A program made the position numbers and the translations under genes. Below are positions 32,545 to 42,660 of a stretch of 63,160 bases of DNA, in pieces (the stretch's first letter is position 1; each line of letters begins with the position of its first letter). The DNA is from an uncultured bacterium. GTDB lineage: Bacteria > Bacteroidota > Bacteroidia > Bacteroidales > Bacteroidaceae. Under the pieces are notes generated by a model that was not told the origin of the DNA, did no database searches, and saw only the letters and a program-made list of their open reading frames with translations. The stretch is taken from positions 1 through 63,160 of the forward strand of contig CAJMNM010000017.1 in NCBI GenBank assembly GCA_905214795.1, read 5' to 3'.

Positions 32545-34744
32545 ATTATTCTTGTTGATGTCTGTAATGTCAGTTTTGGCTATGGCACAGGAAAAGAAAA
32601 GTTTTACGCTGAATGATTTATTACCAGGAGGTAATACTTATCATACACTTGTTCCAAAGAATATTTATACGACCTGGTGGGGTAATCAGTGCGTGGAAAC
32701 ATCGTTGGAAGATTGTAAACTTGTTAATGTCAAGACTGGAAAAAAGACAGTACTGTTTACGTTAGAACAGTTGAATGGCTGGTTGGAGAAGACGGCAGAT
32801 CCCGTTGTTGCTATAAGAAGCTGTTATTATGTGAAATTTCCATATGCTGATAAGCCATTGGCTTTTGTTTCCACTCCTTCTGTTCAATATTTAATTGATT
32901 TTAAGAAGGGACAGACTGTATGGTCACAGACTTTGCCGGAAGGTTTGTCACATATGGATTGGTGTGCCGCATCTCGTGCAGTAGCTTATAATCGTGCACA
33001 GAATTTGTATGTTAGGGATGCCGAAGGTCGCGAAATGGCTGTATCAACGGATGGTAGTAATGATCTGGTTTACGGACAGAGTGTACATCGTGATGAATTT
33101 GGCATTAATAAAGGTACGTTCTGGAGTCCGGATGGAAAATTACTGGCATATTATCGCATGGATCAGTCTATGGTCCCTGATTATCCACAAGTAGATATCA
33201 CAACGCGCATAGCTACAACCTATTCTTGTAAGTATCCGATGGCAGGTGAGGCTATGCATAAGGTTACTGTAGGGGTATTTAATCCAGAAACCCAACAGAC
33301 GGTATGGTTACAGGCAGGAGATCCTACAGACCGTTATTTTACGAATATTACATGGAGTCCGGATAGCAAGAAAATCTATATGGTAGAGCTGAACCGTGAT
33401 CAGAATGAGGCTCAGCTGATGTGTTATGATGCTGTAAGTGGTAAGAAACTGGCTTGTTTATATACAGAGCGTCATCCTAAATATGTAGAGCCGCTTCATG
33501 GCTTGTTATTCTTGCCTTGGGATTCTAGCAAGTTTATTTATCAAAGTCAGCGTGATGGTTATAATCATCTTTATTTGTTTGATTTGAATGGTAAGGGAAA
33601 TAATGATTGGAAGCAAATAAATGGTCATGATGGCGAATGGCTTGAAAATGTGACAGTAAAACAGCTGACTTCTGGTAAATGGGTTGTAAGAGATGTTCTT
33701 GGCTTTAGCGAGAAAGATAAGTCTGTTCTTATAACAAGTAATGAGTTGAATCCAATCCAGGCAAATATTTTCAAGGTTAAGATTTCCAATGGTGACAGAA
33801 CTTTACTAGGCAGTGATAAGGGAGTTCATTATGGTCGCTTGAGCAGTAATGGCGAGTACGTTCTTGATACCTACAGCTCTCCTGATGTGCCTAGAAGTGT
33901 TAATGTATGGCGGGTTGCTAATGGTAAGGGAGTTAACTTGCTTACAGCTGAAGAGCCATGGAAGGACTATAATGTACCCGAAATTACGGGCGGACATATA
34001 AAGGCTGCAGATGGAAAAACAGATTTATATTATCGTATGGTTAAACCTGTAAATTTTGATCCGTCTAAAAAGTATCCGACTGTAGTTTATGTTTATGGTG
34101 GTCCCCATGCACATAATGTGGAGGCAAGTCGTAATTATCTGGTCCGTGGTTGGGAAATTTATATGGCTCAGAAAGGTTATCTGATATTTGTTTTGGACAA
34201 TCGTGGTTCTGAACTTCGTGGAATTGATTTTGAAAATGTAACTTTCCGTCATTTAGGAGAAGAGGAAATGAAGGATCAGATGGAAGGAGTTAAATTTCTT
34301 CGTACATTACCTTATGTTGATACGGAACGTCTAGGTGTACATGGTTGGTCTTTCGGAGGTTTTATGACTATAAATCTGATGTTGACTTATCCTGATGTAT
34401 TTAAAGTCGGAGTTGCAGGCGGTCCGGTGATAGACTGGAACTATTATGAAGTGATGTATGGCGAGCGTTACATGGATCGTCCTCAAGATAATCCGGAGGG
34501 ATACAAGAATAGTGGCTTACTTCCGAAGGTCGGAAATCTGAAAGGAAAATTGCAGGTTATTAACGGCTATAATGATCCGGTATGTGTGCCTCAGCATACG
34601 CTTTCTTTCTTGCGTGCATGTATAGATGCCGGAAAACAGGTGGATTATTTTACCTATCCGGGTGACGAACATAATATGTTTGGTAGAGATCAGGTTCATT
34701 TGCACGAACGGATTACACAATACTTTGAAGATTATTTAAAATAA
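32528..34744 (+). CDS. Dipeptidyl peptidase IV (S9B family prolyl peptidase)
   Basis: 738 residues. Releases Xaa-Pro dipeptides in the periplasm. Signal peptide about 1-20 (SVLAMAQ). N-terminal beta-propeller (about 30-480), then an alpha/beta-hydrolase domain. Catalytic triad: S608 in GWSFGG, D683 in YNDPV and H715 in DEHNM. DNRGSELRG before the nucleophile is also typical. The true start is one of three adjacent ATGs at 32528, 32531 and 32534 inside the end of the rlmL-like gene; the open frame runs further upstream to 32420 but that part lies wholly within the methyltransferase and lacks a signal peptide. The gene ends 12 bp before purD. Confidence 0.93.
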   Translation: MMMKIKLFLLMSVMSVLAMAQEKKSFTLNDLLPGGNTYHTLVPKNIYTTWWGNQCVETSLEDCKLVNVKTGKKTVLFTLEQLNGWLEKTADPVVAIRSCYYVKFPYADKPLAFVSTPSVQYLIDFKKGQTVWSQTLPEGLSHMDWCAASRAVAYNRAQNLYVRDAEGREMAVSTDGSNDLVYGQSVHRDEFGINKGTFWSPDGKLLAYYRMDQSMVPDYPQVDITTRIATTYSCKYPMAGEAMHKVTVGVFNPETQQTVWLQAGDPTDRYFTNITWSPDSKKIYMVELNRDQNEAQLMCYDAVSGKKLACLYTERHPKYVEPLHGLLFLPWDSSKFIYQSQRDGYNHLYLFDLNGKGNNDWKQINGHDGEWLENVTVKQLTSGKWVVRDVLGFSEKDKSVLITSNELNPIQANIFKVKISNGDRTLLGSDKGVHYGRLSSNGEYVLDTYSSPDVPRSVNVWRVANGKGVNLLTAEEPWKDYNVPEITGGHIKAADGKTDLYYRMVKPVNFDPSKKYPTVVYVYGGPHAHNVEASRNYLVRGWEIYMAQKGYLIFVLDNRGSELRGIDFENVTFRHLGEEEMKDQMEGVKFLRTLPYVDTERLGVHGWSFGGFMTINLMLTYPDVFKVGVAGGPVIDWNYYEVMYGERYMDRPQDNPEGYKNSGLLPKVGNLKGKLQVINGYNDPVCVPQHTLSFLRACIDAGKQVDYFTYPGDEHNMFGRDQVHLHERITQYFEDYLK

Positions 34745-34756
34745 GGAGATAAAGAT

Positions 34757-36025
34757 ATGAAACTTTTATTACTGGGAAGCGGCGGACGTGAACATGCATT
34801 AGCATGGAAAATCGCACAAAGTCCTCAAGTGGAGAAATTATATATTGCACCGGGAAATGCTGGTACTGCTACAGTTGGAGAAAATGTTTCCATAAAAGCT
34901 GATGATTTTGAAGGTATCAAGCAGTTTGTTTTGGAACATGGTGTCGATATGGTTGTTGTCGGGCCGGAGGATCCTTTGGTAAAAGGAGTTTATGATTTCT
35001 TTAAAAATGACGAACAGTTAACTTCTATTCCCGTAATTGGTCCTTCAAAGCAAGGAGCCGTGTTGGAAGGAAGTAAAGATTTTGCCAAGGCTTTTATGCA
35101 GCGCCATCATATACCGACTGCTGCTTATCGAACCTTTACTGCTGAAACATTGCAGGATGGTTTGGATTTTTTGGAAACATTACAGGCGCCGTATGTTCTG
35201 AAAGCTGATGGCTTATGTGCAGGTAAAGGCGTACTGATTGTGCCGACTGTTGAAGAAGCACGCCGTGAACTGAAGGAAATGCTTGGAGGTATGTTCGGAC
35301 AGGCTTCTGCGTCAGTAGTAATTGAAGAGTTTCTTAGTGGTATTGAGTGTTCTGTTTTTGTATTGACAGACGGCAAGCATTATAAGATTCTTCCTGAAGC
35401 AAAGGATTACAAACGTATCGGCGAACATGATACGGGTTTAAATACAGGTGGTATGGGTAGTGTATCACCAGTTCCGTTTGCTACAAAAGAGTGGATGAAA
35501 AAGGTTGAGGACCGTATAATCAGACCGACAGTTGAAGGCTTGGCGGAAGAACATATCGACTATAAAGGATTTATATTCTTTGGTCTGATTAATGTGAATG
35601 GAGAGCCTATGGTTATTGAATATAATGTTCGTATGGGCGATCCTGAAACAGAGACAGTCATGTTGCGCATCAAGAGCGACTTGGTTGAGTTGCTGAAAGG
35701 TGTGGCTGATGGTAATCTCGATGAAAAGGTACTTGAAACAGATGAGCGCAGTGCTGTGTGTGTGATGTTGGTTTCAGGCGGATATCCTGAGGCTTATGAT
35801 AAAGGTTATCCAATCTCCGGCTTGGAAGATGTGGAAGACAGTATTGTATTCCATGCAGGTACGGCGTTGAAGGATGGTCAGGTTGTTACAGCCGGTGGCC
35901 GTGTGATTGCAGTAAGTTCTTATGGCCGGGATAAAGAAGATGCGCTTAAACAGTCTTTCAGCCAGGCACAGAAAATTAAATTTGAAAAGAAATATTTCCG
36001 TTCAGATATTGGGCAGGATTTGTAA
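34757..36025 (+). CDS. purD: Phosphoribosylamine-glycine ligase
   Basis: 422 residues. ATP-grasp enzyme of de novo purine synthesis, joining phosphoribosylamine and glycine. The N-terminus KLLLLGSGGREHALAWKIA, the VVVGPEDPLVKG strand, the DGLCAGKGV ATP loop and the YNVRMGDPETE metal-binding motif are all present. A good Shine-Dalgarno site (AAGGAGAT) that overlaps the DPP4 stop lies 8 nt before the ATG. Confidence 0.97.
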   Translation: MKLLLLGSGGREHALAWKIAQSPQVEKLYIAPGNAGTATVGENVSIKADDFEGIKQFVLEHGVDMVVVGPEDPLVKGVYDFFKNDEQLTSIPVIGPSKQGAVLEGSKDFAKAFMQRHHIPTAAYRTFTAETLQDGLDFLETLQAPYVLKADGLCAGKGVLIVPTVEEARRELKEMLGGMFGQASASVVIEEFLSGIECSVFVLTDGKHYKILPEAKDYKRIGEHDTGLNTGGMGSVSPVPFATKEWMKKVEDRIIRPTVEGLAEEHIDYKGFIFFGLINVNGEPMVIEYNVRMGDPETETVMLRIKSDLVELLKGVADGNLDEKVLETDERSAVCVMLVSGGYPEAYDKGYPISGLEDVEDSIVFHAGTALKDGQVVTAGGRVIAVSSYGRDKEDALKQSFSQAQKIKFEKKYFRSDIGQDL

Positions 36026-36084
36026 TCTTAATAAGAACGTGATGAATTGATTCTTCGGTTAAGAAAAGGAGAATTGGATCCGAA

Positions 36085-37029
36085 ATGAAAAGAAATAGGC
36101 TACAGAATATAGTGGCGACGAGCAGTTTTACACTGCCTGTCGCCGCTGTCATTTCAACATTGTTGTGGTTGAGCAGTGGTTGTTATGATTGGATGCATCT
36201 GCTCGGCTGGTTGATATGTGCATTTAATACTTATCTTTGGATAGAAATCAATAATACGAATACGCTGATGCGTATTCGTAGTCTGATGACAGCAACGTGG
36301 TATATCCTGTTTATGGGAATGGCTGATTTTCTTCATCCTATGCAGACTGCATTGTTTGTTTCTTGTTGTATATTGTTGTCATATCAGCAACTTTTTAAAA
36401 GTTATCAGATGGCAAATAGTGTGGTTCCTGTATTCCATGCTTTTTTGTGTATAGGATTAGGTAGTTTATGTTTTCCACATTTACTTTTTTTCGTACCTTT
36501 CATTTTATGGTATACTAATGTTTATCTCCGTTCATTAAGTCTCCGTTCATTTTGTGCGGCTTTGATAGGTGTTGTCTTACCCTATTGCTTTACTGCGACA
36601 TTTTATCTTGTGACGGGTGATATGGGTAAGTTTGTGGCGCATTTTCAGATATTGGCAGAGTTTAACCGGATTGATTTGGTAAATTATGCGGCATGGGGTG
36701 GTGAGCGGATTGCCAGTTTGTTGCTATTAGGCATATTGGCGTTGATTGGAAGTATTCGTTATATGATGACCTGTCTGAATGATAAGATAAAGACACGTAT
36801 GCTTTTTTACCTGATTCTGACTCAGGAATTTTTGCTTTTTATTTTCATTTTACTTTATCCACAATATTTTGATATTTTATATGGTTTGTTGATAGCAAAC
36901 AGTGCGCCGATTTTGTCTCATTATTTTGCTTTTACGACTTCTCGTCTCAGCATGATATTCTTTTTGTTGACATTGGTTGCTTGTTTTTGTCTTATATTGA
37001 TGAATTTGTTTGGCTTATGGCCTGTATGA
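36085..37029 (+). CDS. Integral membrane protein of unknown function
   Basis: 314 residues with about eight hydrophobic segments (roughly 15-35, 38-52, 68-85, 88-105, 112-128, 130-160, 210-230, 240-262 and a last pair to 310). I recognise no family. Aromatic-rich loops and a conserved-looking FHAFLCIGLGS segment are visible, but no catalytic motif. It follows purD by 59 bp with a Shine-Dalgarno-like AAAAGGAG, and overlaps the open frame of the next gene. Position in a run of core genes suggests it is a conserved lineage protein. Confidence 0.7.
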   Translation: MKRNRLQNIVATSSFTLPVAAVISTLLWLSSGCYDWMHLLGWLICAFNTYLWIEINNTNTLMRIRSLMTATWYILFMGMADFLHPMQTALFVSCCILLSYQQLFKSYQMANSVVPVFHAFLCIGLGSLCFPHLLFFVPFILWYTNVYLRSLSLRSFCAALIGVVLPYCFTATFYLVTGDMGKFVAHFQILAEFNRIDLVNYAAWGGERIASLLLLGILALIGSIRYMMTCLNDKIKTRMLFYLILTQEFLLFIFILLYPQYFDILYGLLIANSAPILSHYFAFTTSRLSMIFFLLTLVACFCLILMNLFGLWPV

Positions 37030-37051
37030 TTTTTGTAAATGTTGCTGTATA

Positions 37052-37501
37052 ATGGATGCTGTAATTGATTTCTTAATACAATATGGGTATTGGGGCATGT
37101 TTGTAGCGGCTTTTATTGCTGGTAGTGTATTCCCGTTTAGTTCAGAGGCTGTGATGGCGGGGCTTCAGTTGGCCGGATTAAGTCCGATGGGATTGTTGAT
37201 TTGGGGGACTTTGGGTAATGTTGCAGGTAGTATGTTCAATTATGGTATAGGCCGCCTGGGACGGATGGAATGGATAGAAAAGTATTTGCATGTGAAGCGC
37301 GAGAAGGTAGAGCAGACTCAACGTTGGATGGAAAATCGTGGTGCTTGGATGGGGGTACTTTGCTTCTTGCCAATTTTAGGAAGTGTGATTGCTGTTACAA
37401 TGGGATTTATGCGTGCCAATCCGCTCATCAGTCTTATTTCGATTTTTATAGGTAAGCTACTTCGTTATGCCGTACTTGTCTATGCAGTTTCATTTATCTG
37501 A
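37052..37501 (+). CDS. YqaA/SNARE-associated (VTT domain) membrane protein
   Basis: 149 residues with four hydrophobic segments. The GYWGMFVAAFIAGSVFPFSSEAVMAGL start and GNVAGSMFNYGIGR motif are typical of the short YqaA branch of the DedA/VTT family, which may move lipids or affect membrane potential. I chose ATG 37052 (MDAVIDFL) over 37010, since the upstream part overlaps the previous gene and includes CKCCC, unlike the family start. Confidence 0.85.
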   Translation: MDAVIDFLIQYGYWGMFVAAFIAGSVFPFSSEAVMAGLQLAGLSPMGLLIWGTLGNVAGSMFNYGIGRLGRMEWIEKYLHVKREKVEQTQRWMENRGAWMGVLCFLPILGSVIAVTMGFMRANPLISLISIFIGKLLRYAVLVYAVSFI

Positions 37502-37548
37502 TGGAAGTATAATAGAATATATGAAATGATTTTTATAATTGTCCGTTT

Positions 37549-38454
37549 ATGAGATATATTAAAATTATTCCTTTCTTTTGTGTCGCATTTTTACTGGTAT
37601 TCTGTTTTGGGTGTAAGAATAATAATGAAAAGTCTATTTCCGGGAAAGGGCAAATAACAGTTTCCATAGAGCCTTTGCGTTTTATTGCTGAGGAAATAGC
37701 GGGTGATTATTTTGAAGTTACTACTTTAGTGCCAAAGGGAAGCAGTCCGGAAACTTACGAGCCAACTCCCAAACAGATGATGGCGCTTAATAAGAGTTGC
37801 GTGTATTTTAGTGTTGGACAGCTTGGTTTTGAAAGAAGCTGGTTGGAGAAGTTACAAGCTGCTGCTCCCGATGTGAGATTTGTAAATACGGGAGATAATA
37901 TCATAAAAAATCAGACGCGGGGATATACAAAAAAGGTATCAGACTGTTGCGGACATGATGGTTGTAGCGATCCTCATATTTGGACAACTCCTCATAATAT
38001 GAAGATGATGGCAGAAATCGTTTGTAGTACACTTTGTTGTGTAGACAGTATTCATGCCGATGATTTCCGGACAAATCTGAAAGCTTTGAATGACAGACTA
38101 GATGCGTGTGATGCTTATATTGTATCTAGTGTGAAAGAATTGTCTCAGAAAACTTTTCTTATTTATCATCCCACATTGACTTATTTTGCACAAGATTATG
38201 GTTTACAGCAACTTGCAATAGAACAAGAGGGTAAGGAACCTACAACTAAGCAGTTGGCTCAGATTATTCGTACCTGTCGTGAAAAGAAAGTCCGAGTGGT
38301 TTTTATTCAGCAGGAATTCGATCGTAAGAATGCAGAACTTATTGCTAAAGAAATTGGAGCCCGACTTGTGACAATTAATCCCTTGTCTTTTGATTGGGAA
38401 GAACAGATGCATATTATTGCTGATGAGTTGAGTAAAACATCTGGTAACGAATAA
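37549..38454 (+). CDS. znuA: Zinc-type ABC transporter substrate-binding lipoprotein (ZnuA-like)
   Basis: 301 residues. Lipobox with C22 (VFCFGCKNN). A cluster A-I fold metal receptor: the helix-rich domains, SIEPLRFIAEEIAG start, GSSPETYEPTPKQM segment and DPHIWTTPHNMKMM motif with metal-binding histidine are typical. A short Cys/His loop (CCGHDGC) precedes DPHIW in the place of the His-rich loop of ZnuA. Zinc is the likely ligand; manganese is possible. Followed 19 bp later by the ATPase gene. Confidence 0.9.
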   Translation: MRYIKIIPFFCVAFLLVFCFGCKNNNEKSISGKGQITVSIEPLRFIAEEIAGDYFEVTTLVPKGSSPETYEPTPKQMMALNKSCVYFSVGQLGFERSWLEKLQAAAPDVRFVNTGDNIIKNQTRGYTKKVSDCCGHDGCSDPHIWTTPHNMKMMAEIVCSTLCCVDSIHADDFRTNLKALNDRLDACDAYIVSSVKELSQKTFLIYHPTLTYFAQDYGLQQLAIEQEGKEPTTKQLAQIIRTCREKKVRVVFIQQEFDRKNAELIAKEIGARLVTINPLSFDWEEQMHIIADELSKTSGNE

Positions 38455-38473
38455 TAATTTAAAAAGTCTTATT

Positions 38474-39235
38474 ATGACACAACAACCTATTATTCAACTA
38501 GACCATGTTTATGTTTCTTATGGTTCAAAGCAAGTGCTGACAGATGTGAGCCTGACGATACGCGATCATGACTTTTTAGGAGTTATAGGTCCCAATGGCG
38601 GAGGCAAAACAACCTTGGTAAAAACAATTCTAGGACTTAAAAATATATCAGGCGGAGTAATTACTTATTTCAAGAATGGTGAGCCTGTTGAACAGATTGC
38701 AGCCGGATATTTGCCGCAGTATAACCAAATTGATACAAAATTTCCTATTTCTGTTAAAGAAGTAATTCTTTCCGGTCTTAAAAAGAAATTATGGCAACGT
38801 TATAATCAGGCTGATTATGTTCTGGCAGCTCAGATGTTGGCGCGAATGGGATTACAGGATATGGCCGCAAGGCCTATCGGTACGTTGAGTGGTGGACAGA
38901 TTCAGCGGGCATTGTTGGGACGTGCCATTATTTCCAAACCTGATGTTGTTATACTGGACGAACCGAATACTTACATAGACAAACATTTTGAAGGGCAGCT
39001 TTATCATTTGTTGGAAGAGATTAATAAAGACAGTGCTGTCATATTGGTCAGCCATGATATAGGAGCTGTACTGCAGAATGTGCGTACCATAGCTTGTGTC
39101 AGTGAGACATTGGACTATCATCCTGATACGGAACTTCCCGAAGGCTGGTTGGAGTCTCATTTTGATTGCCCTATTGATCTGGTTGGACATGGAAATATGC
39201 CTCATCGCATATTAAAATGTCACAAACATAGTTAA
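38474..39235 (+). CDS. znuC: Metal ABC transporter ATP-binding protein (ZnuC-like)
   Basis: 253 residues. Powers zinc uptake with the ZnuA-like receptor. Walker A GPNGGGKTT, signature LSGGQIQRALLGRA, Walker B VVILDEP and switch histidine in VSHD are intact. The protein ends with a His-rich segment typical of this family. No permease gene (znuB) follows: the next gene is an unrelated DUF2723 protein with its own promoter, so the permease must be elsewhere. Confidence 0.92.
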   Translation: MTQQPIIQLDHVYVSYGSKQVLTDVSLTIRDHDFLGVIGPNGGGKTTLVKTILGLKNISGGVITYFKNGEPVEQIAAGYLPQYNQIDTKFPISVKEVILSGLKKKLWQRYNQADYVLAAQMLARMGLQDMAARPIGTLSGGQIQRALLGRAIISKPDVVILDEPNTYIDKHFEGQLYHLLEEINKDSAVILVSHDIGAVLQNVRTIACVSETLDYHPDTELPEGWLESHFDCPIDLVGHGNMPHRILKCHKHS

Positions 39236-39293
39236 ATCAGATAACGAATATCTTAAAGTTGGGGAAAGCACTCCTTAAAATGAAAAAAGTTAC

Positions 39294-39301
39294 TAATTTT
39301 G
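39294..39301 (+). promoter_or_regulatory. -7 promoter box of the DUF2723 gene
   Basis: TAATTTTG, a TAnnTTTG element, 44 bp before the ATG at 39346. No clear -33 box. Confidence 0.5.
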
Positions 39302-39345
39302 CATTTTTATAGTCAATAAAAACATATCACTTTAATATTAAACAA

Positions 39346-42300
39346 ATGAAACAGTTCAAACTTGTAGACAACCTTCTTGGGTGGATTACATTTGCTATTG
39401 CTGCTTTCGTATACTGTTCTACGATTGAGCCGACAGCAAGTTTTTGGGACTGTCCGGAATTTATTACCACCGGTTATAAGTTAGAGGTGGGACATCCGCC
39501 CGGCGCCCCGTTTTTTATGTTAACTGCTAACTTGTTTTCGCAGTTTGTTAATGACCCTTCAAAAGTAGCAATGATGGTTAATACAATGTCTGCTCTATTT
39601 AGTGCGGCTTGTATTATGTTCTTGTTCTGGAGTATTACCCATTTGGTGCGTAAACTTGTTTGGACCGATGGAAACATGAGCCTGAGTCAGCTTATTACTA
39701 TTGAAGGCAGTGGTTTGGCCGGTGCATTGGTTTATACATTCAGTGATACTTTCTGGTTCAGTGCGGTAGAAGGTGAGGTTTATGCTTATTCTTCTTTATT
39801 TACGGCCATTGTGTTCTGGTTAATTTTGAAATGGGAGGAACATGCTGATGAACCTCATAGTGACCGTTGGCTGATACTGATTGCCTATTTGACAGGATTA
39901 TCCATAGGTGTGCATTTGCTGAACCTCTTGTGTCTGTCAGCCATTGTTTTGGTTGTTTATTACAAGAAAAATCCCAATGCGAATTTAAAAGGTTCGTTAT
40001 GGGCATTAGTAGGATCTTTCGTATTGATTGCTGCTGTACTTTATGGTATCGTACCTGGTATTGTAAAGGTTGGAGGATGGTTTGAGTTATTCTTTACCAA
40101 TACACTCCATTTGCCGTTCAATACCGGTTTGATTGTATACATTTTCTGTCTGATTGTTGTTGTACTCTGGGCTATATGGGAAACACAGGCACAGCGTAGC
40201 CGTCGTCGCATGAATATTGCTTATCTTTGTGCGGTTGGTATGCTTGGTATTCCTTTTTATGGTCATGGCTGGAGTAGTCTGGTTATTGGTATTATTGTTT
40301 TGGCTTGTCTGGCATTTGTTATCAACCGCAAGGTTGAAGGTAAGTCGCTTGTCAGCCCTCGTCTGATGAATACCTCTTTGCTTTGCATGTTAATGATTAT
40401 GATTGGCTATTCTTCGTATGCGGTTATTGTTATTCGTTCAACAGCCAATCCGCCGATGGATCAGAACTCACCGGAAGATGTGTTTACCCTCGGACAATAT
40501 CTTAATCGTGAGCAATATGGTTCTCGTCCTTTGTTCTATGGTCAGGCTTATACTTCCCGCATGGAACTTGAACCGACCAATGAAGGATATTGTATTCCTA
40601 AGTCTAAAAAAGGTGCTCCGGTTTATCAGCGTGTAGAGAAACATTCTGCAGATGAAAAAGACGCTTATGAAATCGTGCGCTATGACATGGAATATGTCTA
40701 TGCTCAGAATATGATTTTCCCACGAATGTATTCAGAGAGCCATGCTCGAGCCTATGAAGATTGGATGGGAGGCGTTGAAGGTAAAGAGGTCCCATGCGAT
40801 CAGTGTGGTCAAACGGTAATGGTTAAAGTGCCGACACAATGGGAAAATCTGAGATTCTTCTTCAGTTATCAGCTGAACTTCATGTATTGGCGTTATTTCA
40901 TGTGGAATTTCGCAGGGCGCCAGAACGACATTCAGGGTAATGGTGAGTTAGAACATGGTAACTGGCTGAGTGGTATTCCATTCCTTGACAATGCCCGTTT
41001 GGGAGACCAAAGTAAATTACCGACAGAACTGAAGAATAATAAGGGACATAATGTATTCTATTGTCTTCCGTTATTGTTAGGTTTGCTTGGACTCTTCTGG
41101 CAGGCTTATAAGAATCAGGAGGGAGTAAAGCAATTCTGGGTCGTATTCTTCCTTTTCTTCATGACAGGAATTGCGATTGTGATTTATTTGAATCAGACAC
41201 CTTTGCAGCCGCGTGAGCGTGATTATGCTTATGCCGGATCATTCTATGCATTTGCTATTTGGGTCGGAATGGGTGTTGCTGCCATTGCTGATATCTTGAG
41301 ACGTTTCAAGTTAGGAGAAACGCCGGCTGTAGCCATTGCTGCGATTATCGGTATTCTGGTACCTGTACAGATGGCAGGTCAGACTTGGGACGATCACGAT
41401 CGAAGCGGACGTTATACCTGTCGTGATTTCGGTCAGAACTATCTGAGTTCACTTGACGAGAAAGGTAATCCGGTTATATTTACGAACGGTGATAACGATA
41501 CCTTCCCGCTTTGGTATAATCAAGAGACCGAAGGTTTCCGGACAGATGCACGTGTATGCAATCTCAGCTATTTACAGACCGATTGGTACATTGATCAGAT
41601 GAAGAGACCTGCCTACGATTCGCCTTCATTGCCTATCAGTTGGACAAGATTGCAATATGTTGCAGGTACCCGTGAGGGTATTCAGGTACATCCTGAAGCT
41701 TTGGAACAGGTGATGGCATACTACAAGGACGATCCTGAAGGATTAAAGAAGATGATTGGCGATAATCCGTATGAATTGAAGAATATCATGAAATATTGGG
41801 TATTGAATGATAATCCCGATTTACAGATAATCCCGACAGATAGTATTGTGGTAACAATAGATAAAGAGGCTGTTAAACGCTCTGGTATGATGATGGCTGC
41901 TGATTCAATTCCCGATGTGATGCATATTTCTCTGAAGGGTAAGCGTGCGGTTTATAAGAGCGAGCTGATGATGTTAGAGATGATATCACAAGCTAACTGG
42001 ACACGTCCGTTATATATTGCAATGACTGTTGGTTCTGACAATTATGGCAATCTGGACAATAACTTTGTGCAGGAAGGTTTGGTTTATCGTATTACACCGT
42101 TTAATACGAAGGTCAGCGGTAAGCGTATCGATACGCAGCGCATGTATGACAATCTGATGCATAAGTTCAAGTTCGGTGGAATTAACAAGCCGGGTATTTA
42201 TATTGATGAGACAGTTTATCGCATGTGTCTTACACATCGACGTCTGTTCGCAGATTTGGCTAACGAACTGCTGAAAGAAGGTCAACGTGATAAAGCCTTG

Positions 42301-42648
42301 GAAGTAGTGACTTATGCAGAAAAGGCAATACCGTCATCTACTGTACCTCATAATATTCAAGGTGGATCCCTCGATCTGGCCAAGGCGTGGTTGCTGTTAG
42401 GCAAGAATGCCGAAGCAGAAAAGATAGCCTTGTCTATTTGTCAGACAGCCAACGAATATCTTGCTTGGTATCTGAGCCTGAGTACACAGCGTCTGTTGTC
42501 ATCTTCACGTGATTGCATGCTTAATCTTTATGTGATGGATGAGTCTTGCAAGATATTGGAAGCAGTCAAATCAGCTAAGGCTGGTGCTGAGCGTAATGCC
42601 ATGCAGAATTACATGCAACAGTGTGTGTCAAGAGGTGTAAATCTTTAA
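39346..42648 (+). CDS. DUF2723 membrane protein, GT-C/PMT-like
   Basis: 1100 residues. The start (LLGWITFAIAAFVYCSTIEPTASFWDCPEFITTGYKLEVGHPPGAPFFML) with D/E in the first periplasmic loop is typical of DUF2723 proteins, thought to be GT-C-fold glycosyltransferases related to protein mannosyltransferases and so likely to glycosylate exported proteins. About 11-13 membrane segments fill the N-terminal two thirds (1-700). A large soluble C-terminal part with TPR-like helices (about 990-1090) follows. A CDQCG motif near residue 485 may be half of a metal site. It leads a run with the NodB deacetylase and queG. Confidence 0.85.
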   Translation: MKQFKLVDNLLGWITFAIAAFVYCSTIEPTASFWDCPEFITTGYKLEVGHPPGAPFFMLTANLFSQFVNDPSKVAMMVNTMSALFSAACIMFLFWSITHLVRKLVWTDGNMSLSQLITIEGSGLAGALVYTFSDTFWFSAVEGEVYAYSSLFTAIVFWLILKWEEHADEPHSDRWLILIAYLTGLSIGVHLLNLLCLSAIVLVVYYKKNPNANLKGSLWALVGSFVLIAAVLYGIVPGIVKVGGWFELFFTNTLHLPFNTGLIVYIFCLIVVVLWAIWETQAQRSRRRMNIAYLCAVGMLGIPFYGHGWSSLVIGIIVLACLAFVINRKVEGKSLVSPRLMNTSLLCMLMIMIGYSSYAVIVIRSTANPPMDQNSPEDVFTLGQYLNREQYGSRPLFYGQAYTSRMELEPTNEGYCIPKSKKGAPVYQRVEKHSADEKDAYEIVRYDMEYVYAQNMIFPRMYSESHARAYEDWMGGVEGKEVPCDQCGQTVMVKVPTQWENLRFFFSYQLNFMYWRYFMWNFAGRQNDIQGNGELEHGNWLSGIPFLDNARLGDQSKLPTELKNNKGHNVFYCLPLLLGLLGLFWQAYKNQEGVKQFWVVFFLFFMTGIAIVIYLNQTPLQPRERDYAYAGSFYAFAIWVGMGVAAIADILRRFKLGETPAVAIAAIIGILVPVQMAGQTWDDHDRSGRYTCRDFGQNYLSSLDEKGNPVIFTNGDNDTFPLWYNQETEGFRTDARVCNLSYLQTDWYIDQMKRPAYDSPSLPISWTRLQYVAGTREGIQVHPEALEQVMAYYKDDPEGLKKMIGDNPYELKNIMKYWVLNDNPDLQIIPTDSIVVTIDKEAVKRSGMMMAADSIPDVMHISLKGKRAVYKSELMMLEMISQANWTRPLYIAMTVGSDNYGNLDNNFVQEGLVYRITPFNTKVSGKRIDTQRMYDNLMHKFKFGGINKPGIYIDETVYRMCLTHRRLFADLANELLKEGQRDKALEVVTYAEKAIPSSTVPHNIQGGSLDLAKAWLLLGKNAEAEKIALSICQTANEYLAWYLSLSTQRLLSSSRDCMLNLYVMDESCKILEAVKSAKAGAERNAMQNYMQQCVSRGVNL

Positions 42649-42660
42649 AACTTGGCATTC

